A DNA stretch of 64,000 nucleotides from Saccharum officinarum (taxonomy: Eukaryota; Streptophyta; Magnoliopsida; Poales; Poaceae): positions 26,031,063-26,095,062 of the forward strand of contig CM036179.1 of NCBI GenBank assembly GCA_020631735.1, given 5' to 3'. Below are positions 45,501-57,600 of this stretch, one piece after another. The position numbers and the translations under genes were made by a program. Position 1 is the first letter of the stretch. The number at the start of each line of letters is the position of its first letter. The notes under the pieces are model-generated. The model was not told the origin of the DNA. It worked only from the letters and a program-made list of their open reading frames with translations, and did not search any database.

Positions 45501-47202
45501 TGAACGCGAGTTGATTGGGCTGGTCCAGGCCGTCCGCCATTGGCATCCCTATCTGTGGGGTCGGCACTTCATCGTCAGAACGGACCACTACGCCCTCAAA
45601 TTCATGCTGGACCAGCGGCTCTCCACGGTTCCCCAACATCAATGGGTGAGCAAGTTGTTTGGTTATGATTTCAGCGTGGAGTATCGCCCTGGCCGCCTCA
45701 ACACGGTCGCCGACGCACTATCTCGTCGGGGCGATGACGACGTCTCTCTCAGCACCCTCAGCGGGCCATCCTTCAGACTGTATGATGATCTTCGTCGTGA
45801 GCTCCAAGAGGACCCCGCCCTGCGCGCCTTCCGCGACGGCATGGTCGCTGAGAGTGGCGCGCCGTGGCACGTCGTGGACGGCCTTGTCCTCCGCGGCACC
45901 AGGGTGTTCATTCCGGTGTCATCAGCATCCTTGCCATATGTGCTCCAGCTCGCCCATTCCACGGGGCATGAAGGCATTCATAAGACCTTACAACGTCTTC
46001 GGCAGGATTTCTTCGTTGACCATGATTGCCGGCTGGTTCAGGAATACGTCCGCGCTTGCTCGACGTGCCAGCGTAACAAGACGGAAGCGCTGCATCCTGC
46101 AGGTCTCCTCCAGCCGTTCGAAGTGCCGTCGCAAGTTTGGGCCGACATTGCGCTCGATTTCATTGAAGGTCTGCCGCGTGTCAACGGCAAAAGTGTCATC
46201 TTAACGGTGGCGGATCGCTTCTCCAAACATGCTCACTTCATCCCGTTGAGCCACCCCTACACGGCGACCACGGTCGCGAAGGCCTTCTTCGATGCCATTG
46301 TCTGCCTTCACGGGTTCCCGACCTTCATCGTGAGCGATCGTGACCCCGTGTTCACAGGCCACGTCTGGCGGGACATCTTCAAGTTGGCCGGCGTCCAGTT
46401 GAAGATGAGCACGGCATTCCACCCGCAAACCGATGGCTAGTCCAAGATCGTCAACAAGACCATTACTATGTACCTTAGGTGTATCACCGGCGACCCACCT
46501 TGAGCGTGGCTGGAGTGGCTCTCCTGGGCTGAGTACTACTACAACACTTCATACCACTCCGCGCTCCGCACAACGCCGTTCGAGGTTGTCTACGGGCAGC
46601 CCCCGCCTGCTTTGCTGCCTTATACTGCAGGGTCCGCGAGTACGGAGACGGTGGATGTGCTTCTCCGGGACCGCGACGCCTTCTTGTTCGATGTCCGCGA
46701 TCGCCTGCTCCAAGCTCAGGAATACGCCAAGTAGCATTATGACGACCACCATCGGCCGCTGGAGTTCGCCATCAACGACTGGGTTTGGCTTCGGCTCCTC
46801 CACTGGCTAGCTCAGTCATTGCTGCCGGATCCTCGCGGCAAGCTCAGCCCGCGGTTCGCCGGGCCTTTCCAGGTGGTCGAGCGCATCGGCCCCGTCGCGT
46901 AGCGCCTCCTCCTCCCCGAGGGCACCCACATCCATGACGTATTCCACGTCGGCGTCCTCAAGCCATTTCGGGGTACTCCGCTGTCGACGTTGCCGACCCT
47001 GCCTCCACTACACAACTGGTGTCTTCTTCACCGTCCGGCTCGTGCTGTGCGTGCCCAGCTTCGCCGGGACGCCTGGCACGTCCTCATCCAGTGGGCGGAC
47101 ATGGCGGATTCGGAAGCCACCTAGGAGCTCGTTGACGACTTCAAGTCTCGCTTCCCCAATTTTCAGCTCGAGGACGAGCTGTTTCTCGAGGGGGGGGAGA
47201 GA
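42550..47202 (+). pseudogene. gag-pol: gag-pol of the Reina-like element (many TAG/TGA stops, one or two frameshifts)
   Basis: Order: Gag with a Pro/Ser-rich N-terminus from ATG 42550, protease (MLDSGSTHNFV near 44010), RT (catalytic FFDDILIY near 44955), RNase H (DCDASGSSFGAVL near 45395), integrase zinc finger (HSTGHEGIHKTL, CSTCQ) and core (DIALDFIEGL, VSDRDPVF, FHPQTDG near 46430), then a decayed chromodomain near 47080-47180 and the purine tract CGAGGGGGGGAGAGA before the 3' LTR. The frame shifts once in gag (about 43090) and once near 45300 (CCCC to CCC). I located about 17 in-frame stops, for example 43262, 43382, 44066, 44576, 45002, 45463, 46438 and 46501. All are TAG or TGA and none is TAA. 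Non-functional. Confidence 0.85.
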
Positions 47203-47581
47203 TGTTATGGTGAGGAACGTCTACCAGCGACGCGGCAAGGAAAGTGGCTGAGTAGTGGGCTGCGCTGAGAACACCAGAGCGCGGTCACCAGCTGCGACGC
47301 GCCAAGCCGTGTCGCCCAGAGTTCGACTTTTTAGTTGTTTGATCCAAATGTTTAGGAGATTGGTTTGTTATTCCCTTGAGTCAGCAGATTGGTTGTTAGG
47401 ATTTTGTTATAAGTATTGAACACTTGGATTAATAGAAGGTTAGTCAGAGATTGAGATTAATCTCTCTCGCTCCCTGGCGTTCAGTTCTCTCGCTCTCGTG
47501 TTCTATAGCCCTATCGTCAGGCGCCGAGCACGGCGCCGCCAGTCCGCCGCTAGGCGTTCAAGCCACGGCCATCCACCTCCC
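47203..47581 (+). repeat. 3' LTR of the Reina-like element, first part
   Basis: Aligns with 42144-42516 and is cut at CACCTCCC by the Copia insertion. The remaining LTR end (CATTCATATCCTC...TTCCAACA) is at 51383-51418. Confidence 0.88.
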
Positions 47582-47719
47582 TTTAGAAACACCGCACACC
47601 CTAATCAGGGGGGTAACCTTCATTATATACCCTAATAGACTAGGGTTACAATGTACAAGGCCTATGGGCCGTACGCCCAACATGGGCTGTTACAACACAT
47701 TCTAACACCCTCCCTCAGT

Positions 47720-50700
47720 CTAAGCGGGAGTGTCACGAACACAAAGACTGGACCTAAAGTCAGTGAACAATTGTACAGGTAACCCTTTGGTCATAATGTC
47801 CGCGAACTGATGAGATGATGGAACATGGAGCACCCGAACCTGTCCCAATGCAACCTTCTCACGGACGAAGTGAATATCTATCTCAATATGCTTCGTGCGA
47901 CGATGATGAACTGGATTGGCAGTCATGTAGACAGCACTGACATTGTCGCAGTAGACAATCGTCGCTGAAGAGATGGGTGCGTGGAGCTCCTGGAGTAACT
48001 GACGAAGCCAACAAGTCTCAGCCACAGCATGCGCAACAGCACGATACTCAGCCTCCGCACTCGAACGAGAAACTGTAGTTTGTCGTTTGGAGGACCAAAA
48101 GACTAAGTTGTCGCCGAGGAAGACACAGTAGACGGAAAGTGAGTCTCATCAAAAACAACGTGGCGAGAGATGATGATCTTGCGAGTAGAAAGATCAAGAC
48201 ACCGGTAGCCCTTCTGGGAAGGAGGGTAACCGAGAAATACACACGCTGTTGAGCGAGGAGACAATTTATGGGGAGTCGTGGCACTAAGGTTCGGATAGCA
48301 CAGGAAACCGAAAACTCGGAGGATGGAGTAATCTGGCATTTTGCGGTGAAGGAGATGATAGGGAATATCATTATGTTTGGACGATGACGGCCTCCGGTTG
48401 ATCAAAAACACAGCGGTGGAAAGAGCTTCGACCTAATAGGATGGAGGCATGGCGGCATGAAACAAAAGCGTGCGAACAACATTGTTCAGTGTGCGAAGCA
48501 TCCGCTCAGCTTTACCGTTCTGGGCGGAGGTATAGGGGCACGAGGTGCGAAGCAGGATGCCACGGCTAGATAGGAAGGTAGCGGTAGCATTGTTGATAAA
48601 CTCGGTGCCATTGTCTGCCTGAAAACAGCGCACAGGAAAACTGAACTGTGTGTGAGCGTAAGCAACAAACTGGACTAGATGTTCATGAACTTCTGATTTA
48701 TGATGAAGAGGAAACATCCAACAATAATGTGTATAATCATCAACTATGACAAGATAAAATTTATAGCCAGAAATACTCAAAACTGGAGAGATCCAGACAT
48801 CACAGTGAACAAGTTCAAAGGGAGCTGATGTACTAGAAACCGAACTAGCGAATGGCAACCTAGCGTGCTTGCCAAGCTGGCAGGCATGACAAATGTGGCG
48901 AGCTGCTTTATTACACTGGATAGCTGATAGCCTATTTAAAGTGTTGACGACGGCGGGTGCAGGATGACCAAGGCGGGAGTGCCATAACTCCGGGGAGACG
49001 ATGGCGACATGGCAGCGAGGTGGCATGTGATGTGTAATGGTGTAGAGGTCCCCATTGCTATTGCACCGAAGGAGGACCATCTTGGTCTGCAGATCCTTAA
49101 CAGAAAAACCAGAAGCGTCAAACTCAATGGAACAATTATTGTCGCGAGTAAGCTGTCGAACAGATAACAGATTACGAGTGAGTTGGGGAGCGACAAGAAC
49201 ATTATCAAGACGAAAAGGACGATCAGCTATTTGAATAACAGAAGTGCCACGATTATGAATAGGAATTGATTGACCGTTGCTGACCATAATGGAGGACGGA
49301 GGCGACGGGAGATGGGAAAGTAAAATACCGTCATTGGAGGACATGTGAGATGTCGCTCCGCTGTCCATGACCCAGGGTGCAGACCCGCCCTGGATCGCCA
49401 TCTGGTTGAGGGCGGCAATCAAGCTTGCCGAGTCCCAGCTTCCCGGAGGCCCGTACGCCGGGGGACCGCCAGCAGTGGAAAACTGCCGAGGCGCGAAGGC
49501 GGTGTGTGCCTGTGGAGGAGGCACAGGTGGCGCACCCCACTGCTGCTGTTGCTGGGGAGGCCACGGAGCGGCCCAAGGGTTGTAGCAAACCCAGGGGCTG
49601 ACCGGCTGACGTCCGCCAAAACTGCCGCCTTGCTGCTGGTTGCGGCCACCGCCGCCATTGCCACCTTGCTGCTGGTGGCGGCCACCGCCACCACTGCCAC
49701 CGCCGCCGTTGCCACCGCGCCCGCCCTTGCCCTTGCCACCCTTGCCCTTGCCACCGCTGCCACGATTGGTGGACGCAGAAGGGGTGGACTGGCAGGACGG
49801 CGACGTGCAGGAGGAAGTGGTGGAGGCGGCCAGAGCTGAAGCCGAGGCCGCCTTGCCTTCGGTGCCAAGGCGGAGCTCCTTGACGCGGAGCATGTTGGTG
49901 GCAGACTTGAAGTTAGGAAGTGGCGACGTGTTGGAGATGATGTCAGCGGTGTTGGCGAAATGGAGATTGAGGCCACGCAGAAGGTTGAGCACGAGCTGCG
50001 CAGGGGAGATGGTGTGACCGACCTCCCGGAGGGCATCAGCGGTGCGCTTCATCTGCTGGGCGTAGGCGTCGATGGAGAGGTCGCCCTGGGACAGGTTGTG
50101 GAACTCCTGTTCGAGGACAATGGCGCGGGATTCCTTGTTCGCCTGGAACAGGGCCTCGATGGAGACCCACAGAGCGCGTGCATCCTGTTCAGGCTCCATG
50201 GCGAGGTCGAGGACGGCGTCGTCGACGGAGCCATACATCTAGCCGCGGATGCAGGCGTCAGGTTGAGACCACAGGGGGTCAGCCGGGCGCGCGTCTGCCG
50301 TGCCATCGATGTGGTCGAGCAGCCCGTATTTGCCGCAGAGGGCGGTGAAGAACGCCTTCCACTTGGAGAAGTTCGGGCGCTCGAGGCTGAGCGCGATGGG
50401 GACGTGCTGCTTCACGTTGACGGAGGCGTAGGCGGCGAAGAGAGGAGCAGCAACAGAGTCCCCCATGCCAAAGGGTGCTTAGTCCAGTTGGCTAAGTCAC
50501 TCGAGCGGCACTCCACAGGTCCTGAGTTCGACTCCCCGTGGGAGCGAATTTCAGGCTGTGGTTAAAAAACCCCACTCGCTGGTCCCGTGTGCCAAAGCAC
50601 TAGTGGTGGCGGCCCGTTCCGGCCTGCGGCAACGGGAACCCAGGCGACGGAGGCCCGGCCTACGGGCTACGGAGTCCCGGCCTGTGGACCGGCCCAGGTA

Positions 50701-51157
50701 ACGGTCCCCGCGGTGTCCGTCCCTAGTGTCGGGTCGGGGCCAGGGTTCGGGGGGTTTCTCGGTCCGGGGTACTGAGGAGTTTCTTCTTAGTGGAATGCCG
50801 TGGGGGAGGTCTTTCCCCCGCCGGGCCGAGTTTTACAGAGTCCCCCATGGCGCCAGACGACTGGGGGCTGAGGGCACCGGTTGTGGAGGAAGAACTTGAC
50901 GAGGACGTCATGAGCGCAGCGGGCCGCCGGAGGCCGATCCGCGACGGAGGCCTGGGCTGACGGCGGCGCGAAGGTTCTCGCGAGCGGCCTGGAGGCGGCG
51001 GCGCGAGGATGCGCGCGTGCGGCCTGGAGGCGGCGGCGCGAGCCTGGAGGCGGCGGCGTGAGGGCGCACGCCTGGAGGCGGCGGCGCGAGGCGCACGGCG
51101 GCCTGGAGGCAGCGGCGCGAGGGCACGCGGCTGGGAGGCGGCGGCGCGAGGGCGCAC
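47720..51157 (-). pseudogene. gag-pol: gag-pol of the Ale-like element (SINE-interrupted, RT deleted)
   Basis: Minus strand. The start (TTGALSPQSSGAMGDS) lies near 50910-50840, is broken by a SINE, and resumes at 50466 (MGDSVAAPLFAAY). A TAG at 50239-50241 replaces the Trp codon expected in RGW.YGS. The main frame is 50238-48433: Gag, a Gly/Gln-rich linker, protease (WVMDSGATSHM near 49360), integrase zinc region (HSRLGHP..CHACQLGKH) and core (HCDVW, QADNGTEF, SAQNGKAERM). It then hits a TAG at about 48430 (again a Trp codon) and continues to about 48110 (VFDETHFPSTV). There it jumps straight to RNase H (FWSSKRQTTVSRSSAEAEY near 48060, HQFADIMTKGLP) ending at 47720. The whole RT with its YVDD box is missing. 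Confidence 0.85.
50468..50834 (+). mobile_element. tRNA-derived SINE (Au-related) inside the Copia gag
   Basis: Flanked by the exact 15-bp duplication ACAGAGTCCCCCATG (50453-50467 and 50835-50849). The head has tRNA-like pol III boxes (A-box-like CTTAGTCCAGTTGGCTAAG near 50477, B-box GAGTTCGACTCCC near 50523), then GTGGGAGCGAATTTCAGGCT as in Au SINEs. A GC-rich body follows, ending in a short T tail (TTTT). The insertion split the Gag start region of the host Copia element. Confidence 0.85.
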
Positions 51158-51418
51158 GCGGCCGATGGTGCGGTGGCGCGCGTTCTCAGGGAGAACGCAC
51201 GGGCAGAGGAGAAGCGAAGCGGAAGATGATCGTAATTAGGGCAGATACCATGTAGAAACACCGCACACCCTAATCAGGGGGGGTGACCTTCATTATATAA
51301 CCTAATAGGCTAGGGTTACAATGTACAAGGCCTATGGGCCGTACGCCCAACATGGGCTGTTACAACACATTCTAACACTCCCATTCATATCCTCTACACA
51401 ATAGACCTAGTTCCAACA

Positions 51419-51561
51419 CCCTCCGTTCCTAATTATAAGACGTTTTTGCTTTTCTAGATAAATTGATTTTGTTATGTATCTAGACAGTGTATATGTAAGT
51501 GCATAGCAAAAGCTACATATCTAGAAAAGCCAAAACGTCTTATAATTTGTAATGGAGGGAG
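51419..51561. mobile_element. Stowaway MITE, right part (left end at 42137-42143)
   Basis: CCCTCCGTTCCTAATTATAA at the left and TTATAATTTGTAATGGAGGG at the right are inverted termini, with TA after the right end (51562-51563) and TA before the left seven bases (42135-42136). The MITE was in intron 5 before the Gypsy element inserted seven bases inside its left end. Confidence 0.88.
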
Positions 51562-51608
51562 TATTATATAAGTCGACTTGTAAGTTGGTATGATATTCTC
51601 TTATACAG

Positions 51609-54600
51609 ATCAAAGTTGCAGTCTCTGCGGTGTTTAGTGTTCGCAGTCTTCCATCAGCCAACATGAAGGATGAAAAAAATCATACAGATATTCTTCGATG
51701 GCTGCAAAGTTGGTTTGGATTCCAGGTAAACAAGCTATTTGGTTTCATGCGAAATGCTTAGATTAATATGAATGTTTTTTTTTTGGGTACTACAGTAGAT
51801 AATGCCTTTCATTTTCTTTGATTAGAAAGGAAATGTCGCCAACCAAAGAGAGCATCTAATTCTATTGCTTGCAAATGCGCATGCTAGGTTGAACCCCAAG
51901 TCATCCTCTGCTGAAATGGTACCCACACATGACTAGTTTTCTTTATCTATCTTTAATGAGAATGCCATTTTCATATATCTCCTTTCAGCTTGATGACAGA
52001 GCAGTAGATGAATTGTTGGCAAAAACATTTGAGAACTATCTGACCTGGTGCAAATTTTTGGGGCGAAGAAGCAACATATGGTAAAATGATGCAGTTTTTC
52101 AATTTCCTAGACTTGGCTTCAAATAATTGGATATATGTACTGTCTCACTTGCACTGCAACTGCTTGTGTTGCACCTGCAGGTTGCCCTCTGTGAAGCAAG
52201 AAATTCAGCAACATAAACTTCTATACATAGCTCTTTATCTTCTTATATGGGGAGAAGCATCAAACTTACGACTAATGCCAGAATGCTTATGCTATATTTT
52301 TCATCATGTAAGCAAAAAAAGTTATGCCTCTGATACTTTTATCGTGCTTCTGTGGTGCTAATGATATAAGCCATTTATGTTGCTCTATTTCTCTTGGTAT
52401 CATTTCTGGAATTTGTATTTTACTGTAGTTTTTCTGGTCACATAACTTACATTGCTGGTAATTAAAAGATGTCCTGTAAATGCTCCTACCAGAATAATCT
52501 ATTGATATGAAATTACTTCTTTTTTACCAGTATCCTTTTACATTAATTTGTTTGATTTCCTTTTTAGGAATAAAACTGTGTTTCACTACAAGCAGTTTGC
52601 TGGTAGGTCTGCATAAACTGTAGATTCTTTTGCTCAAATCCTTACTATACTTATACTATTTAAACTGTTATAAAGCAATGGTACCAACATAGTAGTGCAT
52701 AGTTACAACAAGTTGTAATTTCTGCTTGCTCTGTTATTGATACTACAATACGATCAACGTTTCATGCACACTTCCTCTTTTGTATGTTTGCCCCCTTTTG
52801 AAGTAAGTGAGATGGGACATTCTTTAGTATACACTTCATTCTGAAACGACTAGAGACATGCAAGTTATTCCCAATCGTTTCATGATAATTGTCCATAGTT
52901 AGCTGCTTTAGTTAGCAGTGAATAAAAAAATTCTGAAGTGATTTGACATAAAGTCTAAACCAAGACAAATAATAGGTCAATGGGAGACATAAAAAATCAT
53001 TAGTGAATACATGCATATAGTCACAGATGAGAACACTGCTGGAGTCAGCCACACACTGTCAGTCCACAGGTTAAACTACATCACTGCTAGTTCTTGCTGA
53101 TCCATAGTAAGTTCGGAATTCATTTTTTTTTGAGTAAAACATATAGCACCCCATTATATTGAAATATTGGAATAAAGATCGTAACTCAGTGCCTGCAATT
53201 TCCTTACAGTACTGGCAGATGTTCATACAAGCCATTAATGTGAATGGTACTGGGATGAGTTTTTGATGTAAGAATCAAATTTAAGTGTCCTACTGAAATT
53301 TGAATGTTTGCTAAGGTCTTGCATTTCTAATGGTATAATTGAAACAGGAAGTTGATTAACTTGTTTATATGTTTCTCAAAATAGCATATCTGGTTACTCC
53401 TTTTTATAATAACTTACTTTAAGTGGAACTCACTTTGAGAAAACAATAATGATAATTTTTGTTTCAGATGTCATATGAGCTATATGGAGTGCTCTCTGGG
53501 GCTGTAAGCTTAATTACTGGGGAAAAAGTCCAACCTGCATATGGAGGAGATGATGAATCATTTCTTAACAATGTAGTGAAGCCAATATACAATGTCATGT
53601 TTCAGGTCCACATTACCTTCTTTTCAATCTTTAATCCATATAGCTTTAAAGTTTGTATTTACAAATGACTGCCTTTCTCTATTATTTAATGAAGGAAGCA
53701 CAAAAGAACAAGAACGGAGCATCTGATCACTCAACATGGAGAAACTATGATGACCTCAATGAATTCTTCTGGTTAGATACTATGCTTGTTGTATAGCTTC
53801 TGATTAAAAGATATATTTTTTTTCTAACAATTAAAAGATATACTAAATGTTTTATAATGCAGGTCTGCTGATTGCTTTAAGCTTGGTTGGCCCATGCGCC
53901 TTAACAATGATTTCTTTTTCACATCAAGTGCAACTAAGGACTCTCAGGTTTCCTTTGACAACCCATAGCTTTATTTGTGCGCTCATGCATGCTCTTGTTT
54001 CCTATTTTATCTTTTTATTGCTAGCTTATACTTTCTACTTCTTTCTTGAAGTGTTACTTCATTTATATTTAAGATATTTTTTGGCTAGCAAATGAAGTTT
54101 GTTAGTGGTGGCTATATAGCTATCCGATCAACTTTTTGGAATTAAGCAAAGATTAAACCCGAACACCCAAGAGATCTCACCCTCTCTCTCTCTCTATGCT
54201 CTTTACGCTCACGCCTCACTCTGTTTCTCTCTGCCGAAGGCTCTTTGACTCCCTTTCTTTGATCCCATCTGCAGAAATGTAAACACATTTTCCAGCTTCA
54301 ATCAAGGCCGAATAAAAAAAATCTACAGCTAACCTCTCTTGATGCAATGACATGCAGATCTCCTGTGTGTTAGAGTGAAGATAATCTACAGCTGACCAGC
54401 TCATATGAAAGAACACAATGTATAGACAAATGGAAACTGAAGTTCTAAAGTAATTTTTCAAATAGCTGATGCTTAGCTTAGCTGGCTATTCAACTAAATC
54501 AATGCACATAGGTTATATCCCTTAAGGGATTATTGAAACTTGGCCCATGTCGTGGACTCTAAAATGGCCCATTTGTGCTGGTGGGACAAATTGTGATATA

Positions 54601-57600
54601 AGTTGAGATTGAGACTGAGTATTATATAAATCTACTGGAGCCAAATAGCAACTTCTGTTTTTTTTAAAGCAACTGGCAGCCTTTCAATTAAGATAGAAAA
54701 GAGTTAGCCCAGTTTATATAAGGAAAACCGGGCCCGATGGTTAAAAGCAAAATCAGCAAAGACCCTAGCATCAGCAGCTTGGCCGAAAGGCCTGAAATGA
54801 CCAACCCAAAACGATACTGTCCACCACAAGTCATCATTGCCGGGCTCGAAAACGCAGCTGAGGAGCTCCGACTTCTTGCAATGGATCAAAGCCCAAGCCT
54901 CAAAGTCCGAACACACACCTACAAGGAAAGCTAACACCACCCTAAAGAGGTTGTTGAATGTCACTGTTACCGAGCTATGCCGAACCCCACAACACAACAG
55001 GTCCAACTACCATAGCACGCTCTTCCAAGCAAGTCAAGCATCCAAGGTAGAGCGTTGTTGAAATTAGCAAAAGCATCCGTTGAACAGGAATGTCACCTCA
55101 ATGATACCCCAACATTTAGAGTGACGTCACCATCATTGGCTCTGGTCACACCGGCCAAGCCTTAAGCCTTGAGCCATTCCTCCACGTTCGCCATGTCAAG
55201 TTGTGGTACTCCAAGAGGACATCATCCATGACGCCTCACATGAGCGCAACCCGCCAACATCGCGACGCAAGCGCCAAACCGTGGGCCTTGTCGACCTTCT
55301 CATGCAGGTCAAGAAAACTCCGAACCCCTGCTCCACCCATCCATACACAGCGTCACCGTAGCCCATGTGAGAACGACCACGACCGGGGCCGGGCCTTAGA
55401 CCTGTGCTTTGGAGTGGGACAGACGAGGGGATTTTTTTTAACCCCAACCTAAAATTCACTCCCACGGGGAGTCGAACCCAGGACCCGAGGAGTGCTACTA
55501 GAGCCACCTAACCAACTCAGCTAGAGGCTCGTTTACTTACTACTCATATAGCTATAATCATGCATGGATTTTAGAGATATCACAATCAACATTTCCTTTT
55601 GTGACGGAGTTCCTTTTCTTATCCTTACTATCGTTAACGTCTCATACTGTTTAGGTTCTTTGTGGATCAAGGTTATCAAGTGTGCCACATGGCCTTGAAA
55701 ACTGTGCTAGCTGTGTTCCGCTAGTGTCACTACACACATCTCAGCACAATGAACAGTTAAATCCCCAACTGCCTCATGAGTCATCATCAACAGAAAACTA
55801 TCTTAATGCAGAAGCAGCTGAACAAAGACAACAGGTAACTTTTATTTTTAAAAAATGAGCACCCCTAAAAAATATGCGATATTAGAATTGTATAGCCAGT
55901 CTTATGTACTTATTTATGCACAAATCTATTTTATTGATTTGAATTGACCCAACAGGCTTAATAGTTATGTATGCACCATACTCTGATGCTGTGATTGCTT
56001 CACAAGTCCACTGTATTGCTTGAATATTATCACACTGTATACAGAACTTATTAGAATTCTCAAGGTATAAAAAGTCTGAACAACCACTTTCTATGTGCTT
56101 TGATATAATTTGCCATGCTGTAATCTCTGCGATGCATGTTTTTTCATGTACATGCACGACTCAAAGGATGCTCATGTTGGGTACATTTGTTTGATTTTTT
56201 TTTGATTGTTTACTTGTTGCTCTGCATTTTTTTGTGATACTGCACAGCAAGCTACAAGTTCCAGTTCTCAACAGAGATGGTTGGGAAAGACGAATTTTGT
56301 TGAGGTCCGTTCTTTTTGGCATCTCTTCAGAAGCTTTGATAGGATGTGGACACTCCTTGTGCTTGGGCTTCAGGTTTACTTTCTATCTTTAATGAATGGG
56401 TCGATGCATTTAGGATTACTTTCATAATTCTGTCAGACCTTTTGGCACATTTCCTTATTCATTTTATTTTCAGGTTCTGATAATAATGGCATGGCATGGA
56501 TTAGGAAGCCCTACTCAGTTACTTGATCCGATAATTTTTGAGGATATTCTGAGTATTTCATCACCAATGCAGTACTTCGAGTTATTCAAGGTTGCCATGA
56601 GTCTTGTATTGTGTGTATATATTATCAGTTATTATGTTATGAAAACTAGTGCTTAATAAACTGAAATACCTAATTCCTTTTTTCACCATCTTCATTAATG
56701 GTTGATGTACCTACTTTTTCTTGCAGTCATCCTTGACATTGCTTTCTCATGGAGAACCAAGGGAACAATGAGAGTTGATCAGATACTAAGATTTACTATA
56801 AAACTTTCTATTGCGGTGGCATGGGCGATTATTCTTCCATATTTTATGCCAATTCTGAAAATTATAAGGCTTGTTCAACTAAACGGTCTAAAGCCTTTTT
56901 GGGGATGTTCTGCTTGTCAAATATATGGTGGTTGTCGCATTGTACCTTGCAAGCAATGTGGTTGGGATGGCATTATTTTTTGTCCCAGCTGTCACCAACT
57001 ACATAGAGACATCTACATGGAGAATTTGTAATGTGTTGTCATGGTGGTGTCAAGTATGTTCTTTCTCTCTCCATTTTTTGTAATTTAGTATAACAAATTA
57101 TATTTTTTGTAAAACTATTCAGATGTGTCGTAGTGATATTTTATATCAGATAACTTCAGTACATTTAAAGTTCTAAAAGATATATACTGTTCTCACATAG
57201 GTTATACCTCTTTGTACTTCACCTGATAGCTTTCATATCTTGTTATTAAGCCCTAATTATCATTACCTGTGCAGCCACAATTATATGTTGGACGAGGAAT
57301 GCAAGAAGGACTAGTATCTATACTGAAGTACCGTATTTGTTTACATTTGTATGACTTTATCTCAGCCATTTAGTATGAGCTTAATCATTCTATTTATACC
57401 TCACAGGTACACAACTTTTTGGATGATTCTATTGTCATGTAAATTTTTATTAGCTACTACTTTGAGGTAATATTCTCTCTCACACATGCATGCACTGACA
57501 TGATCCTAGTTACAACTAGAAAAGTTATGTTTGTTGTTGCTAGTTTTCTTACTCTGCTTCCTGATGCATTTGCTTCTTAAACAAATATATACAGATTAAG

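Larger units (their letters stand above)
47582..51377 (-). mobile_element. Ale-like Copia element lacking reverse transcriptase
   Basis: Minus-strand element with very short LTRs: 3' LTR 47582-47707 and 5' LTR 51251-51377. On the minus strand they read TGTTAGAATGTG...GGTGTTTCTACA. It is flanked by CTCCC at 47577-47581 and 51378-51382. After the 5' LTR, TGGTATCTGCCC is the primer-binding site. GACTGAGGGAGGG just before the 3' LTR is the purine tract. LTR length and ends fit the Ale/Retrofit lineage. Only 3.8 kb long because the RT region is deleted and despite a SINE in gag. Confidence 0.85.
42144..51418 (+). mobile_element. Reina-like Ty3/gypsy chromovirus in callose synthase intron 5
   Basis: Starts TGTGACGG (42144) and ends TTCCAACA (51418), with the exact duplication CCCTC at 42139-42143 and 51419-51423. 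The 395-bp LTRs, single gag-pol frame, small size (about 5.4 kb without the nested Copia) and a degenerate C-terminal chromodomain (QWADMADSEAT..., FQLEDELF) point to the Reina lineage. It inserted into a Stowaway MITE whose two halves are at 42137-42143 and 51419-51561. Its 3' LTR is split by a Copia element (47582-51377). Confidence 0.88.

Noticed and set aside
50475..50540. Possible tRNA gene
   Set aside because: The A and B boxes belong to the SINE head, and there is a 15-bp duplication around the whole 367-bp insert.
49345..50565. Plus-strand frames opposite the Copia gag
   Set aside because: They are antisense shadows of the Gly/Gln-rich gag region on the minus strand.
54704..55006. 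100-codon minus-strand frame in intron 12
   Set aside because: No family recognised, next to a SINE, likely retroposed sequence. Not enough support for a gene.
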